Below are positions 8,554-19,300 of a stretch of 22,138 nt of DNA, piece after piece. This DNA comes from Symbiodinium natans (Eukaryota > Sar > Dinophyceae > Suessiales > Symbiodiniaceae), in the NCBI GenBank assembly GCA_905221605.1, contig CAJNDS010001348.1, positions 1 through 22,138 of the forward strand, in the 5' to 3' direction. The stretch's first letter is position 1; every line of letters starts with the position of its first letter. The position numbers and the translations under genes are program-made. The notes beneath the pieces are model-generated. The model had not been told where the DNA came from and ran no database searches. It saw only the letters and a program-made list of their open reading frames with translations.

Positions 8554-9738
8554 TATTTGCGAAGAGCAAGATTGGTTTTTTCTAATTAGGGAGAGACTTG
8601 CCCCGCCTGAGCCTCCCTGGCCTGCTTGTTGTGGCCACATTCCGCTACAGTTGCCCCGCCTGAGTCTCCCTGGCCTGCTTATTGTGGCCACATTCCGGTA
8701 CAGTTGCGCTTCCAGAAAAATGCCATCCTTGTCATCTCTCCTCTCTCACTTCCCTTTCCCTTCTCTCCTTCTGTTTCCTTTCAACTGATACAGCGCAAGA
8801 AAGGAACTTGTATGATAAGGCAGTGGAAGGGTAAGCAGAGGGTGACTCCTTGCGCGTGGACCTTGCCATACCCCCTCCTATCGGCCTATCCCTTCTGTTC
8901 CTTTCCGTCCCCTTCTCCTTCTCATAGTTCTTCCTTTTTGTTTTCTTATTTCGAAAAGAAAGAGGGCAGGGAGAGATAAGGGGGAGAGGATAGATAAAGA
9001 AGAGTGCCATCTTCTCTGCGCCTTATTTTGTCTCTCCCTCTCCTTTATTCATCTCTCTTCTATTCTTTTCTTTGCTCTTCCCAGTACAAATGCAATCCTT
9101 TTTGTCTCTCCTCTCTCCTTCTCTCTCCCTTCTCTTCTCCTGTTCCCCTTGATGTGACAAAAACACAAGAAAGGAAGAACAAGAGGGGAATGGAGGCCCT
9201 GTTCCTTTCTTTTCCTGTTTCAATGGATGGGGAAAGTGAGCGGGGTTGGCTCCTTGTCCGTAGACCCTCCCCATGCTTCAGCAAATCCCTCCTCTCGCCT
9301 TATCGCCTCTGTTCTTTCCTTGTTCCCACATGGAAAAAGAAAACGGGTTCCTTTGCATGTTCATTGTTCTTCCTTTTGTTGTTTATTTGAAAAGGAAAAG
9401 AGCAAGAGAAGAAAGATGAAAACGAGCACCATCTTCTCTTAGCCTGATTTTACACCTCCCTCTCCTGTCTTCATTTCTCTTCCATTCTTTTCATTGCTCT
9501 TCCCATTAAAATTGCATTCCTTTTGATCTCTCCTCTGATCTGCGAAGAGCAAGAATGGTCTTGTCTTTTGAATTATAGAGGGAAACGGGAGAGGCAAGGA
9601 AGGGAGAGATGATAGATAAAGAAGAGTGCCATCCGTCTCCTTGTTTCTTGTCTCTTCTCTTCTTTTCAATCAATACCCTTCCAGAAAATTAAAATGGCCT
9701 CCTTGTTGTCTCTCCTCTCTCACTTCTCTTTCCCTTCT
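8554..9738. repeat. Diverged terminal satellite unit
   Basis: The last unit is rearranged and more diverged (ATTTGCGAAGAGCAAG in place of ATCTGTGAATAGCAAG). It ends abruptly in a CACTTCTCTTTCCCTTCT tract at 9738, where unique sequence begins. Confidence 0.7.
8598..8703. repeat. GC-rich 53-bp tandem duplication inserted in the satellite
   Basis: Two copies (8598-8650 and 8651-8703) starting TTGCCCCGCCTGAG, each with the palindrome TGTGGCCACA and differing at a few positions. The satellite breaks off at GGGAGAGAC just before and resumes with a TTCCAGAAAAATGCC module just after. Confidence 0.85.
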
Positions 9739-10274
9739 GCCGCAGCCAAACAGCGACTTTTTCACGCAGGCTGAAAAAAGAACACGCATACACAGATAGC
9801 AAAGAGAAACAAATGAAAATAAGAACAACCAGAAATTCGCAGTTCGTAATGGCGTGCGGCTAGGCCTAGAACCGCTGGGCATGAGATTTGCGTGCCATAT
9901 GTAGGTGTAAATATGTATTTTTGTATTACGATATTTATATTCGCTCTTTTTAAGCAATAAGAAAAACCCAAAGCTAAATGGACCCTAAAGGCGGCGGGCT
10001 CATATATATATATATATATACTACGCATAGGTGATATGAACGAAAATGTGCAAACAAAGATACATGTAGATATATGTATATGTATATGTATATATGGGCC
10101 TCTCCCAAAATAGGAGTACCACTTTCATACCCAATCGAACCCCCTTAAAGGGACAAGCCACAAGGGTACCCCTACTTTCCAAAACCCCATATGTATATAT
10201 GTGTATATATTTAGATAGAGTCAAATTCTAGAAGGTTTCACCCTAGCCAAAAACAATCTTTCTGAGGACACGGC
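9739..10274. other. Unique sequence between satellite and last placed exon; TA microsatellites
   Basis: On the minus strand this follows the last exon I could place. It holds a (TA)n run at 10002-10020, TATATGTATATGTATA at 10070-10096, and TATGTATATATGTGTATA at about 10190-10210. An imperfect fold-back (AAAATAGGAGTACCACTT against the complement of AAGGGTACCCCTACTTTC) sits at about 10106-10180. A good acceptor-like site (TTCTTTTTTCAG on minus) lies at 9771, but no downstream enzyme exon could be assigned. Confidence 0.5.
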
Positions 10275-10332
10275 CGATACGTCGCCCAGGGACATCTGAG
10301 GAGGCAGTAGCATGGTGGCATACTGCATGAGC
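10275..10332 (-). CDS. GT27-like exon: [19 protein letters not shown]
   Basis: 58 nt; one base completes Lys, then [21 protein letters not shown](I/V)S follows AEVWMDEY at this spacing in the family. Acceptor GCCCCAG|G. The donor is GC (TCG|GCCGTG), or GT three bases later. This is the last exon I can place; the LxCxxFxW segment that should follow was not found. Confidence 0.8.
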
Positions 10333-13300
10333 CTGGGGCAGTTACAGTCACCTGTATGCACTGGATTTTCTCGTACATAGGTACCCTTCATGATCTCCAG
10401 CTGGAAGACTTCAGACGCAAAGACCTATGGAGGGGACCTATGGAGGGGGGGAGCTATCTCATATGCTGTTTGCTTGTTCATGCGTTCGAAGTTTTCCCAC
10501 TATGCTTTCTATGTACAAATCCCCTACCTGCCCCAGTGGTCTGAGATCAAACCTCCCGCAAAAAGGCATCTGGCAGTCCCCAACAAGGGTTTAGGGTTTA
10601 GGGTTTGGGGTTTAGGGTTTGGGGTTTAGGGTTTAGGGTTTAGGGGTCCCAGGGGCTTCTTGTAGTCGTCCATCCAGACCTCGGCGGCTCGCAGCTTGTT
10701 GCGCGCGATCTCCTGCTAGCGGCGTTTGGGTGGCGACCCCAAAAACCCAAAAAACGCTAAACTCAGCGAGTTGAGGGTTTAGGGTTTAGGGTTTAGGGTT
10801 TAGGGTTCAGAGTTTAGGGTTTAGGTTGAGGGTTTAGGGCTTAGGGATAGATTTCAAGACAGTAAGACCTACGCATGGTTGCATTGCATATTACCCAGAG
10901 CCTTGCGAAATCTCGAGTGGCTTCCTATAAGTTCACTGAGTCTTTGTGGCTTGGTTTCACTAGACGTTCCGTGCGCTCTTCCAAGGCTGGTCTCTATATG
11001 GCTCATTGGCTTCACCAAACATTGTTGAAATGCAGGGTTCTGATAAACTGGAACCCGGAACACGGGTTGAGGGTTAAGTATGAAGGGTTGGGATGTTCCC
11101 CCTTAAACTAACAGTACTTAACAGCGATTCTAGTACCCCAACTAGAATCCCTATTCAGGACTGTTAGTATAAGGGGACATCCCAAGTTTGGTGTTCGGGG
11201 CTCAAGGACCAAAAACCTAAGTCTGAGGAAACCTGGACCTAGGAGTCCAAGTATGGTGTCAAGCATTTTCTCTCCGAGCTCATTGTCGACACCAGTGAAG
11301 CAAACCTCCATGGACTCTCTCGAGTTCAGAGGAATCACCTCCTCGAGTTTTAGGGTTCAGGATTCAGGATTCAGGGTTTAGGGTTTAGGGTTTAGGGTTA
11401 GGGTTTAGGAATTAGGGTTTAGGGTTTAGGGTCTTCTCACATTGTGAGTTAGAACTCAGCTGTTGAGGCTCAAAGTTGCTGAGCCATCTGCCCGATACAC
11501 CCCCAACGAAAGCAGGCAGGAACACCCTAGACCCGATAAGCCCTACAAATCCCAAAATCCGATGAACACCAATAAACCCTAAACCCTAAACCTCTTGAAC
11601 CCTCTTGAACCCTCTTGAACCCTCTTGAACGCTCTTGAACCCTTTTGAACCCTCTTGAACCCTCTTGAACCCTCTTGAACCCTCAACCCCTCGTCCTGGC
11701 CAGGGACCTCGTAGACTTGTCCTGTCGCTGTCACTTCCCAGTGCAATCGCCCATGGCCCCTGGGGAACCCTCAGTCTTCCCACGGCTGTAACTCCCCTCC
11801 CCCCCCCCCCCCCCCCCCAACAAACAAAAGAAAACAAAAACAAACACAAGAAACCATTCTCATAATGGGTTTAGGCTAGGGTTTGGCCCTACACCCTAAA
11901 CGCCCTAAACCCTAGACCGGGTTTGGAGTTTAGGGTCGGGAAGGTACCGACCTGCAGCATTCCGAGATTTGGGGCTCGTCCAAACCCTCAAGGCTTCAAG
12001 GTCCCTTCATCGTGCTTGGAGGGGCAAACCCTAAACCCTAAACCCTAAGCCCCTAAACCCCTAGGGTTTCAGAGTCCCTCCTCCCTGCGAAGAGCGAGTT
12101 CTCTGAGTCATGGCTTTATTTTCGTTCAATAAGGGACCCTGATATAGACACCCAAATAATAGTAGGATAGAAGGTACCCCGAATAGCGTAAACCCCCATG
12201 TTGGTTGACTACCCCCCTCAACCCTCAAAACCCAAAACCCGAAACCTAAACCCAAAACCCTAAACCCTAAACCCCCTAATTACGCGCCTTGCCAGTACTT
12301 GGGTGTGCGGAACACGTGACCCACGTGGGAGCAGGGCACGTGCTCGATGGCACCCCCACACATCCAGGTGCGGAAGCTGATCCTGCGAGTTGTGTGTGGG
12401 ATTTAGGGTTTATAGGGTTTATAGGGTTTACAGGGTTTCTAGGGTTTTTCGGGTTTATAGGGTTTTTTGGGTTTATAGGGTTTATAGGGTTTATAGGATT
12501 TATAGGGTTAATAGGGTTTATAGGGCTTATAGAGTTTATAGGGTTTATAGGGTTTAGGGTTTCGGAGGTTAACCTAGAAATTGCTAAGTTCAGTACCCTT
12601 AGAAATGGAGACGACAGAACATGGGACAATATACCAACATTTACGGTGCAACTTTATGTTTGCCGCTGTTGAGCGTATATAGATTGTCAAAAGGAGGAGA
12701 GGAGAGGATTGACCAACGCTTTGGGTCATGATTCTTGAGCCCACTGTACTGATTAGGGCACTATTCTGAACTCCAGACGCTTTGTGCAACCAGCAAAGGT
12801 AACAAGCAAACGCATCCCATGCTGCAAACGGGTCTGTGTGAAAGCCACAACAACATCAAGCCGCTTGGGGGAGATCAGTACCATGACCCGACTTGTTCTA
12901 GATGTAAACCTTCGATAACCTCCAGCTTTCCCTTAGGTTGGCTCATACCCGATGCCAGAAAGTGTCCAGTTTTTGTGCCAGAGACCTGTACCAGCTTAGG
13001 TCCTGCATTGGACTGTCACCCAGAAACCTTTACTGCTCAATGCGGCAGGAGTGGCTCCATTTCTTCTCCGCCATACAGGCGCATCTCCTGCCAAGTTCAA
13101 GACCCACACAACAACCAACAGTCAGCCCATAAACCTTCAGCCAGAAGCCAAACAAGCTTAAGCCCTCTAAACCCCATAAACTCTACAAGGCAAAACCGAA
13201 AGAAACCGCAAACCCTGCCCCCCCCCCCCCCCCCCCCCGAAACCCCAAACCTTCCCAGAATTCCAAAGGTGCCCACAAACGGACCCCTAACTCTAAGCCC

Positions 13301-16300
13301 TAAACCCTATAAGCCCCCCTAAGCCCTAAACCCTGAACCCTAAGCCCGAAACCCCAAACCCCAAGACCTAAACCCTAAAGCTTTAAAAACCGAAAAGCCG
13401 GCCTAGCATGGGCATGTCCCGCACGGTTTTAGGGTTTCGGGTTTAGGATGGTGTAGGGTTCATATGCCTTCAGGGCTTTCAGGGTTTAGGGTTTAGGGTT
13501 TAGGGTTTAGGGTTTAGGGTTTAGGGGGCACTGGGGATGCTGAAAGGTGGCTGCTTCGGGTGGCGGGCATGCCGGTCTGGGCGAGATGGTTCGCTTGCCC
13601 GCACAGAAAGTGCAACTTTTGGGGGGGTATGGTTATATGGTCACCACAGCAGACCATTACCCTAAACCCTAAACCCTAAACCCTAAACCCTAAACCCTAA
13701 ACCCTAAACCCTAAACCCTAAACCCTAAACCCCTAAACCCCTAAACCCCTAAACCCTATTAGCTGTCAGCTGCAGATCTGAGCTGGGCTGCCTGGTCGTA
13801 GCCTCCCAGCATTAGGAACCTTGGCTGGGGTATCCGACTCTTCAAGTGCTTGCGCAGAAAGAGTATATAGGTATATGATACGGTAGATGCATAAATAAAA
13901 AATAAAAACAAATAAATAATAAATATATATATATATATACATATGTCTCTGGGCTGATTAAGCAACACAGGTTGAAAGGTAAGCCTTTCCTTTGACTCCA
14001 GAAAACCAAAAAGAAAAGACTCAACCCATGCAGGTTGGTTGACTGGCAGTACCATCAAAACGGGCGGAGCCCAAGTTGCAAGCCCTAAGCCCTACGTGTC
14101 ACGGGTACTTGAAAGTAGGATTAGATGGTAGTATAACTGTGGCTATATCCTTGTTTGAGGTGCTGATAAACTATAACACCCTACTTGTAAGCACCCATGA
14201 ACCGTCAAGTAAACCTTACACTGCCTTACACATCGCGCCCTGGTCCCAAGTATTGCGGCCACGGTGCTCTCGCCGATCCGCTGCGAAGAGACCACCCGGC
14301 ATGATCGGCGAAGGCGCCGGCTGCGTGCCGTCCTTTGGGAAGCCAGTATATGGGGTGTTTCCCAAAAGACGGGTACCCCTGAGTATATCCCAAATACTCA
14401 GCATATCCCTAAATTATATATATATATATATATATATGTATAATCGAAGGGATGCACTCTTTCACCTTAAGCCTAGGCTAAGCAAGAATTTGTTGGAGTG
14501 CTACAGGGACCACCGCATCGTTGGTCCGACAGATCTTGAGAGGGAGACTTTGGGTCTCACAGGCTTGGTAGGGTTATGGATTTAGGGTGTTGGGTGGAGG
14601 TTTTTGGTGAACGCCAAGCTTCAACGTGACCGTCCGCAAGCTATCCCCAAACAGTGTGCCAACACTAAGGGGAGTCCGACAATGGGCTTTCTCGGAGCCC
14701 GCTCGCGTTTGGGACAATCAAATCGCGCTTTCGTCTAGGCCTTGGGCGAGTCCACGCTCGCCGTCCTCGAAACTGTCATCACGTTTTTTGCTTCTGGGCT
14801 CGCGAAACACTTTGCTGTGGGTCGCTTTTGAACATCTGGGTTCGCAAGCTGCGAAACTGTTGTTGGTTTTGGAGACCTAGGCCTAGACTCACATAGTCTC
14901 TCAGTTTTGGGGGTCTACGCTGGCAGAATTGAATCTAGGTTTTTTGCGCAGAAAAGCTACCAAAACGTATAACCTTAAACCTTGAAGGCCCAAACCCTAC
15001 ATCCGTACACCAAACCTTCAAACCCTAAACCCCCCTCCTAACCCCGAAGCCCTAAGACCCAAAACACCACAACTCGACCACAAACTGCAACACCCTTTTA
15101 AACCGTGTAGGCCCAGAGGGTCCATTTTTAACACTTTTATAGGATTTGGGTCCCTAAAGCCCTCAGCCCAAACCCTAAACTCTAAACCCCCCGAACCCTA
15201 TGCAGGTTAGGGTTTAGGGTTTAGGGTTTAGGGTTTAGGGTTTAGGGTTTTGGGTTTAGGGTTTAGGGTTTAGAGGGTTTAGGGTTTAGTGCTTGGCCCT
15301 GATGAGCTGCAATTTCAATGCCGGGCCCCAAGTCCTCGCCATAGTCTGCTACGGGCCACTGCCGCTGCCCCAAGCTCCAAGAGAAGCCTCTGTCCATTTG
15401 TTGAGGGTTTACGGTTTAGGGTTTAGGGCTTAGGTAGCCCTAAACCCTAAACCCTAAACCCTATCCCCTAAACCCTCAACCCTCAACCCTACCTGCAACA
15501 AACCCCTAAACCCTAATGGAACCGGTGGTCAGATCTCTGACTCGGGGTGCCTGCTTGGGGTCGCAGTTGAGCTCGGGCCCTTTCCAGTGAAGCTACCCCA
15601 AAACCCGAAGAAGGGATGCTTTTTTGAAAAGTGAACGGTTGACGGTTTAGGGTTTGGGTCCCTTTGGGTCTCTACACCCCTTCGACCTCTACGCAGTCTG
15701 CAAAAACAGCTTCCCTCCTAAAGACCCGAAAGCTCGAAACTGAATAAGCCCTAAGTTCGCTCCCAGGAGTTCAAGGTTAAGTCCGGGCCAAGGATTGCAA
15801 GGGGGGTTTGGGGTTTAGGTTTAGGGTTTAGGGTTTAGGGTTTAGGGTTTAGGGTTTAGGGTTTAGGGTTTAGGGTTTAGGGTTTAGGGTTTAGGGTTTA
15901 GGGTTTAGGGTTTAGGGTTAGGGTTTAGGGTTTTCCTCTCAGTTGAACCCAGGTACCGAGGACGCCGATGCCCGCAGCTGCGGAGGAGGTGTACTCGAAA
16001 GTTTCCTGATTTCGGGGGTTTCGGGTTTCGGGTTTAGGGTTTCGGGTTTAGGGTTTGTAGGACTGAGGCTGCGCTGCGTGTGTACTCCCGTTTCCACCAG
16101 AGAAATTCGGGAGAGCACCCGACGCCTGCCTTTTAGACTCGTTGGGGGGTCGAGGGTGCATTGCCTGGTATCCGGCACACGCCCCTGAACCCTAACCCTA
16201 AACCCTAAACCCTAAACCCTAAACCCTAAACCCTAAAAACCTAAACCCCTAAACCCCATAAACCCTACACCCTACACCCTACACCCTAAACCCTCAACCC

Positions 16301-19300
16301 TAAATCCTAAACCCTAAACCGCCCAGTCTTCCTGCATCCTTGCATCTTACGTTGCCCTTCCGCCTTCTGCACCTGAGCCGATAAACCCAAGTGTAATCCC
16401 TGAATTCCGCCGAGGATCCGCGTCGATGCTGTCCACTTTGGGTAGCACCACCTTGCTGGGATCCTCCTGCAAAGTGTAGCTGGAGGTCCAGAATGGGAAG
16501 CTTGGAAGATTGAAGAGCTAGCTGTGCACTGTGTGGGCTTCGACAACCTGCTGGCTCAGAGGGTGCAGGGTTGGGTTTAGGGGGCAGTTTCTTTATGAGT
16601 CGCCCTCAAGCACATGCATTTTGTTGAACTCTAAAAGTGGCCGGCAAGCGCTGAGCCAACAACTCCAAACGCCCCAAGTCGCAAAGTCTTGGCTCATGAT
16701 TGGGACATTCGGGCTGAGAAGCTGAGGGCTTCAGCGTGTAGGGAGAAGGCTTAAAAACCCTAAACTCTAAGCCCTAAATCCCAAAGAAGGACGGATTCTA
16801 GGTGCTCAAAACCAAAACCCAAACGATGAGCTCCTTCACACGCGCCAGCAGAGGCTCCACCCAGCCAGGTGTGGCTTCGATGTGGCTGTCCTTAACTCTT
16901 TGGTTTAGGGTTTAGGATTTGGGGTTTGGGGATATTCCCTTCAACCTCTTACCTCTCTTGCACTAACGCTCAAAGGGCCCCTTGTTGTAGAGGCTCCTGT
17001 TTTAAGGGGTTTCGCCATAACCAGACGATTCAATCTCTAAATTGTGGTGTGTTACTACAATACGGAGCCATCTGGGATACCGCAAAAAACGGCTCACAAC
17101 AGAGAGGATCCCACATCTAAACCACCTGAGAGTATCACAGAAGGGGTTTGGTTGTCTGTGCGACGCGGAACAGTCTGTAACCCTATAGACCCTAGACCCG
17201 AAAAACCCTGCCTATGATCACAAGCTTTGGTGGGTTGGGGGCCAGGAGCGTCTAAATCCGCGGGACGCATCCGAACCCTAAACTCTACAAACCCCAAACC
17301 CCAAACCCCAAACCCCAAACCCCAACCCCTCTGGGCTTTTTGCGTTTAGGCTTGGCACTTGGGGTCTTTTCGGTGTGGGGGAGGCTTGTTGTTGCTTCGG
17401 CTTTTGGGCTCAGGGCTTCGGATGTAGAGATTCAGCCCTAGCGTTTTCGGGCTTAGGGTTGGGATGTTCCCCCTTATACTAACGGTCCTTACGAGGTATT
17501 ATGATAGGGGGCACTATAATCCCAATTAAGGACTGTGTTTAAAAAAACTAGGGCTTACTTGGATTTCTGAGGCCATGATGGCACAGTGTAAGGAAAGGGG
17601 GAAGCAGGTTCATGAGGTGCCGAGTCTCTAGGAAGATGACGACGTCGCCCGTGGCCCTCCAGACGCCCTCCATACCTGCGGAGGGTCTGGGTTGCTGTTC
17701 AGGATCGTATACTGACACGCCTTGATACGGATGTATGGTGAGTTGTGTGATTTCCTGATTGTGGGAACTTCGCTGTGGGTCCTGGAAACAAACCAAATCA
17801 CATGGAGAGGTCGTTCAAAACTTAGGGTGAAAAGGTTCAGGGCCCCGCAGGTGGGGGCACCTTTGACAGGACAACATGCAAGTTTTTGTAGGAGGACGCG
17901 AAGCTACTTTGAATCTTTGCCAAAAACAACCCATGCGCTCAAGCAAGCCTCCTTACACCCCATAACCCTAAAACCTAAGTACCGTACTTGCCTTGAGTAC
18001 CCTCAACCCTAAACCCCACACCCCAAACCCTAAACCCAAACCTCAGAATGCGCCAACCCCAAGAGGGCACGGGCGACCATCAGCCCTCTTCGCTCCGCCA
18101 GCCGAACCAACTGCGTCTTTGGCAGGTGCTGACCTCGTTGCGTCTTTCCCGCCCCGGGGTTTTGTGGGTTTGAAAAGGTGTAATTAGGGTTTAGGGGTGT
18201 AGGGTTTCGGGTTTCGGGTTTAGGGTTCGGGTAATTATAGGGTTTGTCGTTTTTTCTTTTTTTGCGGGGGGGGGGGGGGGGGGTTGTTAGTGTTTGGGGG
18301 TTCATGGGTTGGGTGTAGGATTTCGAGGCTTTCGAGTATTTTGGGAGTTTGGGTTTGGGGCCTTCGGGGTTTCGGGGCTTGTGGGTTTAGGGGCTTGAAG
18401 GTTTTACGTTAATTTATGGTCTAGGTTTAGGGTGCTCGGTGATAAAAGCATTCAGAACTATTGAGGGTGTCAGGTTGCAGGGCTTGAGAGTCTTACTAGC
18501 GGCATGTTAAGGTCTTCAGGAAGATCAAAAGGGACTTGGGGGGTTCCGGGTGTGGCAAAGTGCAGGATCACGGCTTGGGGTGTGCAAGGAGATAGACTTC
18601 GGCCACGCAGAGCAAGCTTTGGTTGTCTTTGAAATTTTCGGGGGTTTAGGGTGTTGGGGAGTTTGAGGGTTTAGGGTGCAAGCATATACTACATGTGAGA
18701 CGTGGAGAGCTTCGTCCCGTCTCCAAGCGAAGCCGAGACCTGCCGTTTTGGCGTATGCTTGGGTGGGCGTTACCCTCACCCTATACACCCACACTACCCC
18801 ACCCACCCCACATCCTTCCCCAACCCCCCTAACTCCCTTCCCCAATCCCCCTGCCGCCCCCGCCCCCCCCGAAAAAAAAAAAACAAAAACAGTCTTCAGC
18901 AACAGCATTGATATTTGTCGAGTAGCAGTACTCGGCGAGGGGAGCCTGCAGATTTCGCCAGTGCTCGTCGTCAAAACGATCGGTAGGGACGCTGGCGTCG
19001 TCCAGCACGATCCTGAGCAAGTAATTATGCTGATCCCAAGCCCAATATTACCCTATACTTCCAGGGGCCAAAATGATCAAGCGCCCTAAGCCCTACGAAA
19101 ACCTTAAGGCCTTGAGTCCTAACCCTCTACCCTAAATCCTCAACCCTACACCCGTTTGTCGCTTATCGCGTTTCATAGACAGACCATTTTCCCATTACTG
19201 TGAATCCTAAACCCCTAGGGTTTAGGGTTTAGGGTTTAGGGTTGAGGGTAAAGGGCAATTAGGGTTTTGGAAAATGCATGAACCATGGCAGCGGGGCTTG

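Larger units (their letters stand above)
4874..9738. repeat. Polypurine/polypyrimidine satellite with ~1.4-kb higher-order unit
   Basis: Alternating polypyrimidine (TCTCTCCTTCTCTTTCCC) and polypurine (GGGAGAGAGGATAGATAAAG) blocks. The landmark GATAGATAAAG or a close variant recurs at 5239, 5896, 6279, 6641, 7288, 7701, 8061, 8989 and 9611. Spacings repeat as roughly 383-413, 360 and 647 bp, so three related modules make one higher-order unit. The landmark CTGTGAATAGCAAGATTGG (or a variant) at about 5105, 5759, 7154 and 8554 gives units of 654, 1395 and 1400 bp. No frame is conserved between copies as coding, and stops differ. Confidence 0.9.

Noticed and set aside
9740-9870. Possible further C-terminal exons: ARHYELRIS near 9820-9860 and LREKV after TTTTTTCAG at 9771
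   Set aside because: Both faintly resemble the L-R-x-x-L segment that follows GDVS, but phases do not match the preceding exon and the LxCxxFxW motif is absent.
12289-12672. Gly-Phe-Ile repeat protein on the plus strand
   Set aside because: Its start lies on the complement of a confident GT27 exon and the rest is the 9-bp GGGTTTATA array; most unit changes are non-synonymous.
17600-17631. Apparent loss of the catalytic DSH motif (ETRH read directly after VVIFL)
   Set aside because: This is intron read-through past a GA donor. The intact [10 protein letters not shown] segment is in the next exon at 16834-16890 in matching phase.
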